DNA of 18,209 nt, taken from contig CANCCE010000030.1 of the NCBI GenBank assembly GCA_947374505.1, positions 1 through 18,209 of the forward strand. Reading direction: 5' to 3'. Each line of letters starts with the position of its first letter. Position 1 is the stretch's first letter. The DNA is from Comamonadaceae bacterium. Its GTDB lineage: Bacteria > Pseudomonadota > Gammaproteobacteria > Burkholderiales > Burkholderiaceae_C. The translations under genes and the position numbers were made by a program. The notes under the pieces are model-generated. The model saw only the letters and a program-made list of their open reading frames with translations. It did no database searches and was not told the DNA's origin. This document shows positions 1 through 6,152 of the stretch, in pieces.

Positions 1-952
1 CTTTGCGCTGCAGGTCTTCGGCCACCTTCTCGCACAGCCGCGTGAAGACGGCACCCAGCTCGGCCTTGTCGCGCACCGCGTGCAAGTCGCGCTCAAAAGT
101 CGTCTCACGGCTCATCGACACCGGCTCGCTCTCAGTCACCACCGGCCGGATGTCGCGGCCCCAAGCCGCGTCATGCATCCAAGCCCCGGTGGCTTGACCA
201 AAGTGGTCGATCAGCCAACCGATCTCTTGCGCTGCCATCTCGCCAATCGTGTGAATCTTCAGCGCCGCCAGCTTCGCATCCGACTTCGGACCAATGCCGT
301 TGATCTTGCGACAGGCCAGCGGCCAGATCATGGTTTGCAGGTCGGCCTCGTGAACAATCGAAATGCCATTCGGCTTGTTGAACTCGCTGGCCATTTTTGC
401 GATGAGTTTGTTCGGCGCGACGCCGATGGAACACGTCAGACCGGTCTTCTCCAGAATGCTGCGTTGAAGCAGCCGCGCCAACGACCGGCCGCCGCCCCTC
501 TGACCGCCGGGCACGTCAGTGAAGTCGATGTAGACCTCGTCAATGCCGCGATCTTCCACCAGCGGGGCAACTTCTCGAATCGCTTCCTTAAAGGCCCGCG
601 AATACTTGCGCACCTCGTCAAAATCCACTGGCAAGACAATCGCATCCGGGCAGAGCTTGGCGGCTTTCATCATGCCCATGGCCGAGCCCACGCCAAACTG
701 CCGGGCGGCGTATGTCGCCGTGGTGATGACGCCGCGCCCGACATAGTCCTTGAGCCGGGGAAATTCGTCTACTGGAATAAAACGCAGTGCGCGCTCGCCT
801 TGGGCCACATCCGAGGCTTCTAGCAAGGCTTCGTCCACCCGACGACGACCGCCGCCGATGACCACCGGCAAGCCCTTCAGCTGGGGGTAGCGCAGCAACT
901 CGATAGACGCAAAGAAAGCGTCCATGTCGAGGTGCGCAATACGGCGGATCAC
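1..952 (-). CDS. dinB: DNA polymerase IV (Y-family translesion polymerase), C-terminus cut by window edge
   Basis: Error-prone Y-family polymerase that copies past damaged template bases. The 317 residues visible begin with a GTG codon at 952, giving a start that lines up with E. coli DinB (VIRRIAHLDMD). The metal-binding aspartate of LDMDAFF is D9, and the second catalytic pair is D138-E139 in GIDEVYID. GVAPNKLIAKMAS (about 178-190) and a helix-hairpin-helix around 215-230 follow, and the little-finger domain is only partly present. Compared with E. coli there is an insertion of about 34 residues between GGGR (33-36) and RGVITTATY (73-81); from memory this is usual in Burkholderiales homologues. 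The gene begins 5 bases after the DUF1854 stop codon, so it is probably cotranscribed with the ABC transporter genes, although a functional link is not evident. Family identity is secure; only the C-terminus is unseen. Confidence 0.95.
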   Translation of the reverse strand, partial: MIRRIAHLDMDAFFASIELLRYPQLKGLPVVIGGGRRRVDEALLEASDVAQGERALRFIPVDEFPRLKDYVGRGVITTATYAARQFGVGSAMGMMKAAKLCPDAIVLPVDFDEVRKYSRAFKEAIREVAPLVEDRGIDEVYIDFTDVPGGQRGGGRSLARLLQRSILEKTGLTCSIGVAPNKLIAKMASEFNKPNGISIVHEADLQTMIWPLACRKINGIGPKSDAKLAALKIHTIGEMAAQEIGWLIDHFGQATGAWMHDAAWGRDIRPVVTESEPVSMSRETTFERDLHAVRDKAELGAVFTRLCEKVAEDLQRK

Positions 953-957
953 GGCCC

Positions 958-1428
958 TTACAAAAACCGATCCAGCAACTTGCGTGAATGCCGGTCCATC
1001 TGCGCCAGATCGCGAATCAAAAACTGCACGCCGTGGCGGTCTGTGACCAGCAACACCGTGGCTGACAAACGGCGGATGTCTTCCTCGCCTTTGAGCTCCA
1101 AGCTGGTGTTGCCCCGATCGGTTTCGATGTCCCATGTGCAGGGCGCAGCAAGGCTGCTGACGCCCCGCAACTTCAAGATGCGTGGCATGAACTCGCGCTG
1201 GGTCAAGGCGCGCACCACCTTGACGCGCAAGGCGGCTGACAAGTCGTCCAAAGCCGCGATCCACAGCAGCTCATGGCCTTCGGCGTCCACCAGGGCCACA
1301 CCTTCATCAGGCGCGGCCACAGGGAAAGCTCTGACAGCGGTGACCTGCTCATGGTGAACGCCCCGGTCAGAGACATAAAACCAGTGGCCTGCCGCATCGC
1401 AGTCAAATTCAAAATTCAGCATGCTCAC
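958..1428 (-). CDS. DUF1854 family protein of cyanophycin loci
   Basis: A 156-residue soluble protein matching the DUF1854 family, whose members are recurrently found beside cyanophycin synthetase genes. I recognise the family by its overall sequence: an aromatic N-terminus (LNFEFDCDAAGHW), a central REFMPRILKLRGVSS segment and a C-terminal VTDRHGVQFLIRDL segment. No signal peptide, membrane segment or catalytic motif is visible. The biochemical role is unknown. The GTG start at 1428 is preferred over the ATG at 1422: an AAAGGA ribosome site lies 6 bases before the GTG, and the GTG overlaps the TGA stop of the ABC transporter in the arrangement GTGA. This implies translational coupling, and probably that the two products act together. 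The constant pairing with an ABC protein suggests an accessory subunit or regulator of it, but that is inference. Confidence 0.82.
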   Translation of the reverse strand: MSMLNFEFDCDAAGHWFYVSDRGVHHEQVTAVRAFPVAAPDEGVALVDAEGHELLWIAALDDLSAALRVKVVRALTQREFMPRILKLRGVSSLAAPCTWDIETDRGNTSLELKGEEDIRRLSATVLLVTDRHGVQFLIRDLAQMDRHSRKLLDRFL

Positions 1429-3782
1429 AAAACATCCTTTGCGCTATGTGGCACAACCACGGGCAGGCTCAGGGGCGCAGCTTCGACGATCGGCAACTCG
1501 CGCAAAACAGCGCCTTCAGATTCGGCTTGGCGCTGCTGAGCTTCGTACAAACGCCAGTAAGCGCCTTGCGCCGCAATCAGCTTATCGTGCGGGCCGACCT
1601 CGACAATCTGCCCTTTGTCCATCACCACCAAACGGTCTGCTTTGCGCAGCGTCGACAAACGGTGGGCAATCGCAATGGTGGTGCGCCCGCGCACCAAATT
1701 ATCCAAAGCATTTTGAATTTCTTTTTCAGTTTCGGTGTCCACCGACGACGTGGCTTCGTCCAAAATTAAAATACGCGGATTGATCAACAACGCTCTGGCA
1801 ATCGAGATGCGCTGACGTTCGCCGCCCGACAAGCCTTGTCCACGTTCGCCCACCAGCGAGTCGTAGCCTTGCGGCATGCGCAAAATAAATTCGTGCGCAT
1901 GGGCGGCCCGCGCCGCCGACACAATCTCTTGCCGCGAGGCATCGGGTTTGCCGTAAGCAATGTTGTCGGCGACTGTGCCAAAAAACAGAAATGGTTCTTG
2001 CAACACCAGACCGATGTTGCGGCGGTAATCACTCACGCCGAATTGCCGAATGTCAACACCATCCAAGGCGATACTGCCCTCGGTCAGATCGTAGAAACGA
2101 CAAATCAAATTTACCAAAGTACTCTTACCGGAGCCGCTGTGTCCGACCAAACCGATCATTTCGCCCGACGCGATGTCTAGGCTCAATTGGCGAATCACCG
2201 CGCGGTTACCGTACCGGAAATCGGCATTTGTCAAGGTCAAGCGTCCTTGCACCTGAGGCATGGGAAGTGGATTTTTTGGTTCCGGCACACTGGAAACGTG
2301 GTCGAGTATTTCAAAAATCCGCTTGGCACCCGCAGCGGCTTTTTGGGTGCTGGAAACGATCCGGCTCATCGAATCAAGGCGCGCATAGAAACGCCCGATA
2401 TACGCCAGGAAAGCAGTCAACACGCCCACCGTGATTTCGTTTTTGGAGACCAACCAGATGCCGAATGCCCAGACCACCAGCAAACCAATTTCGGTCATGA
2501 AGGTGACGGTGGGTCCGAACAAGGACCAAACACGATTCAAGCGGTCATTCACCGCTAAATTGTGCCTATTGGCCTCGTCAAAACGCTGCGCTTCGCGCTT
2601 TTCCTGGGCGAAAGCTTTGACCACCCGAATGCCTGGAATGGTGTCGGCCAGCACATTCGTCACCTCGGACCAAACCCGGTCAATTTTTTCAAAACCTGTG
2701 CGTAAACGCTCGCGCACCACATGAATCAACCAGGCGATGAAGGGCAAGGGCAACAGCGTGACCAAGGCCAAGCCCGGGTTGATGGAAAGTAAGATGATTG
2801 CCGTCATCACAATCATCAGCACATCGGTGGCGAAGTCCAGCAAGTGCAAAGACAAAAAGACGTTGATGCGATCGGTCTCGCTGCCTATGCGAGTGATCAA
2901 GTCACCCGTGCGTCTGCCGCCAAAATATTCGAGCGACAACTTCATCAAGTGCTCGTAGGTGGTGGTTCGCAAGTCAGCACCAATTCGCTCAGACACCAAG
3001 GACAAAATGTAAGTTTTGATCCAACCCAAGCCCCAAGCCACAAAAGCAGAGCCTAACAAGCCCAGTAAGTACCAAGACACCGTGACAGGGTCAATATTCG
3101 CGCCATTTTGATAAGGGATCAGCACCTCGTCCATCAATGGCATCGTCAAGTAAGGTGGCACCAAGGTGGCGGCAGTGGCGGCCAAGGTCAACACAAAACC
3201 CAGCAACAATTGCCCTTGGTAGGGCCGTGCAAAACGCCACAACTTGAAAAGCGTCAAGGTTGAGGTCGGGCTGGTCTCTTTTTCAGCGCAAACCGGGCAA
3301 TCGTTTTCGTCAGCGTCTACGGGGCTCTGACACACCGGGCAAATCTCATCGGGCAAAGCGCCTAGGGCCGAACCCCCCTGTGTTCCCTGTTGACCGTCCG
3401 AAAGCCTGTTTTTGCATTGTTCTTCAAACTGTTTTTTTAATCGCAAAACAGCTGCCAACCGGCCCAAGGTGAATCTCCAAACAGCCAAACGCTGGTCGTT
3501 AAGATGCAATGATAGAGTTCCGACACCGCCGTGATCGCTCATGACGAGGGTTTGCAGGGGGTCATTCGACCAAGAACGCGAGTTTTTTTGTATCTGATCG
3601 ACTGAGATGAGTCGCTGATCGGTCAGAATGAGAAGCGTTCTAACAAAAATTAAATTTTCATCTAGGTCAACTTCCAGCCAAGCTGAAACGTTTTCATCTG
3701 GATGAAAGTGCAACGCCCCGTGCTCTCGCCAATCAGAAGGCAACCCAAGCAAATTGTTGGGCGAATGGGCTTTGGGGGTCAT
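1425..3782 (-). CDS. ABC transporter, fused permease/ATPase, cyanophycin-locus type with N-terminal extension
   Basis: A 785-residue half-transporter of the exporter (type IV, MsbA/LmrA-like) class; it would work as a homodimer in the inner membrane. An N-terminal cytoplasmic region (1-120) is rich in predicted beta strands and carries no known ABC motif. It is followed by two CPVC pairs (148-151, 162-165) that look like a zinc ribbon. The membrane domain runs from about 185 to 475 with six likely helices. The nucleotide-binding domain has Walker A GHSGSGKST (547-555), a Q-loop LQEPF (594-598), the signature LSGGERQ (651-657), Walker B ILILDEA (671-677) and the H-loop histidine at 707, so ATPase activity should be intact. 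A short tail of about 45 residues follows. The gene is divergent from cphA' and overlaps the DUF1854 gene by four bases. The same pair recurs beside cyanophycin synthetases in other proteobacteria; the substrate is unknown. The ATG at 3782 has no strong ribosome site. Confidence 0.9.
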   Translation of the reverse strand: MTPKAHSPNNLLGLPSDWREHGALHFHPDENVSAWLEVDLDENLIFVRTLLILTDQRLISVDQIQKNSRSWSNDPLQTLVMSDHGGVGTLSLHLNDQRLAVWRFTLGRLAAVLRLKKQFEEQCKNRLSDGQQGTQGGSALGALPDEICPVCQSPVDADENDCPVCAEKETSPTSTLTLFKLWRFARPYQGQLLLGFVLTLAATAATLVPPYLTMPLMDEVLIPYQNGANIDPVTVSWYLLGLLGSAFVAWGLGWIKTYILSLVSERIGADLRTTTYEHLMKLSLEYFGGRRTGDLITRIGSETDRINVFLSLHLLDFATDVLMIVMTAIILLSINPGLALVTLLPLPFIAWLIHVVRERLRTGFEKIDRVWSEVTNVLADTIPGIRVVKAFAQEKREAQRFDEANRHNLAVNDRLNRVWSLFGPTVTFMTEIGLLVVWAFGIWLVSKNEITVGVLTAFLAYIGRFYARLDSMSRIVSSTQKAAAGAKRIFEILDHVSSVPEPKNPLPMPQVQGRLTLTNADFRYGNRAVIRQLSLDIASGEMIGLVGHSGSGKSTLVNLICRFYDLTEGSIALDGVDIRQFGVSDYRRNIGLVLQEPFLFFGTVADNIAYGKPDASRQEIVSAARAAHAHEFILRMPQGYDSLVGERGQGLSGGERQRISIARALLINPRILILDEATSSVDTETEKEIQNALDNLVRGRTTIAIAHRLSTLRKADRLVVMDKGQIVEVGPHDKLIAAQGAYWRLYEAQQRQAESEGAVLRELPIVEAAPLSLPVVVPHSAKDVL
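1435..1440 (-). promoter_or_regulatory. Ribosome binding site deciding the DUF1854 start
   Basis: AAAGGA on the minus strand, 6 bases before GTG (1428) and 12 before the alternative ATG (1422). The spacing favours the GTG, which overlaps the preceding stop codon. The site lies inside the last codons of the ABC transporter gene. Confidence 0.6.
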
Positions 3783-3941
3783 AAAGGTTCAAGCAACAAG
3801 AGTCAACATGTGTTGGCGGCCAAGAAAAAAAGCGGCCAGGACACAGCTCATGCACCTTGTTTATCGGAAGAATTCTGCACGTGCCGCAATCATCAAGATA
3901 TTCTATCGCCACTCATCCCTGCACCCCGTGTGCCGTCGCCC
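3783..3941. promoter_or_regulatory. Divergent intergenic region between the ABC transporter and cphA'
   Basis: These 159 bases separate two operons pointing away from each other, so promoters for both should lie here. I see an AT-rich stretch with a possible -10 box, TATTCT, at about 3900-3905 for the rightward operon, but no convincing -35 at the proper distance. An A-tract of seven sits between two CGGCC repeats near 3818-3836. No known operator is recognisable. The promoter role rests on gene arrangement, not on clear boxes. Confidence 0.5.
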
Positions 3942-6119
3942 ATGAAGGCTAAAGACATTCAATTTCTGCGCATCACGCATTTGCGTGGGCCCAATATCTG
4001 GACCTATCGCCCCGTTATGGAGGCTTGGATCGACATTGGTGCGCTAGAAGATTGCCCCTCCAACACCCTGCCTGGCTTCAATCAGCGTTTGCAAGCTATG
4101 CTGCCCGGTCTGGTTGAACACCGCTGCAGTGTGGGCGAGCCCGGTGGCTTTTTAAAGCGTTTAGAAGAAGGCACATGGCCTGGTCACATCATGGAGCATG
4201 TGGCACTGGAGCTGCAGAACCGCGCCGGGATGCAAACAGGTTTTGGCAAAGCCCGCGAAGCGGGTGTGCGCGGCATCTACAAAGTCGTGATCCGTACCCG
4301 GCATGAAGCCGTTAGCCGCGCCGCTTTGCAGGCCGCTCGCGACTTGGTCATGGCCGCCATCGAAGACCGCGACTACCCGGTGGCCAAGACCATTGTCGAT
4401 TTAACCCAAATGGTTGACAGCCTGTGTATCGGGCCCAGCACCGCTTGCATCGTCAACGCGGCAGCCGAACGCGGCATCCCAGCCATCCGCTTGAACGAGG
4501 GCAACTTGGTCCAATTGGGCTATGGCGCCAACCAACGCCGCATTTGGACTGCAGAAACGGACCAAACCAGTGCCATTGCTGAGGGTATCTCCAAAGACAA
4601 AGACCTGACCAAAAACTTACTCGCCAGTTGCGGCTTACCCGTGCCGGAAGGACGCAACGTGGCTTCGCCGCAAGAAGCTTGGGATGCAGCGCAAGACATC
4701 GGTTTACCCGTTTGCATCAAACCCGTTGACGGCAACCACGCTCGTGGTGTGTCGCTGGAGCTGCATACCCAAGCTGAAGTCGAGGCAGCCTTCCATCTGG
4801 CAGAAGCCGAAGGCAGCGAAGTTTTAGTCGAGCGCCATATTTTGGGCGATGAGCACCGCTTGCTGGTGGTCGGCGGCAAAGTTGTCGCCGCCAACAAAGG
4901 CGAGGCGGCCTGCATTGTGGGCGATGGGGTCCACACAGTTCAATATCTCATCGAAAATCAAATCAACTCGGACCCCCGACGCGGCGAGGAAGAAGATTTC
5001 CCCCTAGACACGATCCGTTTACACGAGCACCCCACCGCCGTGATGGAGTTAAAACGCCAAGGCTTGACGGGTCACAGCATCCCCGTGATCGGACGCAAGG
5101 TGGTGGTCATGCGCACCGGCAACATGGCAGAGGACGTGACCGACTTGGTCCATCCGGACGTCGCCGAACTGGCAGCATTGGCCGCCCGCATCGTCGGATT
5201 GGACATTGCTGGAGTTGATTTGGTGGCTCAAGACATTTCCAAACCGATGAAAGCGCAGGGTGCCGCCATTGTGGAAGTCAATGCAGGCCCAGGCCTCTTG
5301 ATGCACTTGAAACCAGCCTCCGGACCTGCCCGCCCGGTCGGTGAAGCCATTGCCAAACACTTATTTTCAGATGAGCGCAAAGCCCGCATTCCTGTGGTCG
5401 GCTTGCTCGGCCATGCAGACACCACCGGCACCAGCCACCTGATTGGCTGGCTGCTACATCTGCAAGGTCTGCGCACAGGTTTGTCGTCGGCCAAGGGTTT
5501 GTTTGTCGGCCAGCGCTGCTTACAAGACCACGATGGCCTAGCCTGGGAAACAGCTCAACGCTTGCTCGTCAACCGCGCTGTTCAAGCCGCGGTGTTTGAA
5601 ACCACGGCCCGCCAAGTCTTGACTGAGGGACTGCCTTACGATCGCTGCCAAGTCGGTGTCGTCACATCCATGCCCAAGGCCGATGGTTTGCAAGACCTCT
5701 ACATCCAAAGCGATGAACAAATGCCCAATGTGGCGCGCACGCAAGTCGATGTCGTGCTGCCCGATGGCTTCGCGGTGTTGAATGCAGAAGACGATGCGGT
5801 TGCCGCCCTGGCAGACTACTGCGATGGTGAAGTGATGTTCTATTCATCCTCTGAGGACAACCCCCACTTGGCCAAACACCGCGGAGCTGGCGGGCGTGTG
5901 GTGTTTTGGCGCGAAGGTCATTTGATCTTGGCGCACGGCGCACAAGAAGTCGATGTGCTGAACCGAAAGTTGCCAGCCATCGACAAGTTCTTCCGCGACC
6001 AAATTCTCAGATGCAACGAGGTCCTCGCTGCCGCAGCCGCGGCTTGGGCCTTGGGCGTGCCCTTTGATTTGATTCGTGCCGGCACCAAAAGCTTTGGCCA
6101 AAGTCCTGCTTCGCACTGA
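3942..6119 (+). CDS. cphA': CphA', truncated and degenerate cyanophycin synthetase paralogue
   Basis: 725 residues, homologous to CphA over the N domain (1-160), the ATP-grasp domain (about 160-475) and the central Mur-ligase-like domain (about 480-715), then stopping before the C-terminal Mur domain; full CphA is about 870. The N domain keeps LRGPN (14-18), GGFLKRLEEGT (68-78) and HIMEHVALELQ (82-92). The ATP-grasp domain keeps KPVDGNH (260-266) and EVNAGPG (445-451), but the usual NLSTGG segment is deleted after MRTGNM (390-395). The Mur P-loop, normally GTNGKTTT, is GHADTTGTS (490-498), so ATP cannot be bound there in the normal way. It is reminiscent of CphA2 but not identical to it. The ATG at 3942 matches the family N-terminus; the open frame upstream overlaps the divergent transporter gene and is unlikely to be used. 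No Shine-Dalgarno is visible, so initiation may be weak. It lies 33 bases before cphA and is probably its partner or regulator. Confidence 0.9.
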   Translation: MKAKDIQFLRITHLRGPNIWTYRPVMEAWIDIGALEDCPSNTLPGFNQRLQAMLPGLVEHRCSVGEPGGFLKRLEEGTWPGHIMEHVALELQNRAGMQTGFGKAREAGVRGIYKVVIRTRHEAVSRAALQAARDLVMAAIEDRDYPVAKTIVDLTQMVDSLCIGPSTACIVNAAAERGIPAIRLNEGNLVQLGYGANQRRIWTAETDQTSAIAEGISKDKDLTKNLLASCGLPVPEGRNVASPQEAWDAAQDIGLPVCIKPVDGNHARGVSLELHTQAEVEAAFHLAEAEGSEVLVERHILGDEHRLLVVGGKVVAANKGEAACIVGDGVHTVQYLIENQINSDPRRGEEEDFPLDTIRLHEHPTAVMELKRQGLTGHSIPVIGRKVVVMRTGNMAEDVTDLVHPDVAELAALAARIVGLDIAGVDLVAQDISKPMKAQGAAIVEVNAGPGLLMHLKPASGPARPVGEAIAKHLFSDERKARIPVVGLLGHADTTGTSHLIGWLLHLQGLRTGLSSAKGLFVGQRCLQDHDGLAWETAQRLLVNRAVQAAVFETTARQVLTEGLPYDRCQVGVVTSMPKADGLQDLYIQSDEQMPNVARTQVDVVLPDGFAVLNAEDDAVAALADYCDGEVMFYSSSEDNPHLAKHRGAGGRVVFWREGHLILAHGAQEVDVLNRKLPAIDKFFRDQILRCNEVLAAAAAAWALGVPFDLIRAGTKSFGQSPASH

Positions 6120-6152
6120 CGCACACCCAATTCATATCAGGAAAACCTGCCC

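Noticed and set aside
80..823. A 247-codon open frame on the plus strand.
   Set aside because: It is antisense to the clearly recognisable dinB gene, and its translation shows no protein-like motifs.
1425..3782. Lipid A flippase MsbA.
   Set aside because: The long N-terminal extension with CPVC pairs, and the location beside DUF1854 and cphA, match the cyanophycin-locus ABC family instead.
3702..3941. An 80-codon upstream extension of the cphA' reading frame.
   Set aside because: It overlaps the start of the divergent ABC transporter gene, has no family similarity, and the ATG at 3942 reproduces the known N-terminus of cyanophycin synthetases.
3942..6119. Treating cphA' as a pseudogene because of its lost motifs.
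   Set aside because: The frame is open for 725 codons without frameshift, N-domain residues are well kept, and similar truncated paralogues are known beside cphA in other Burkholderiales.
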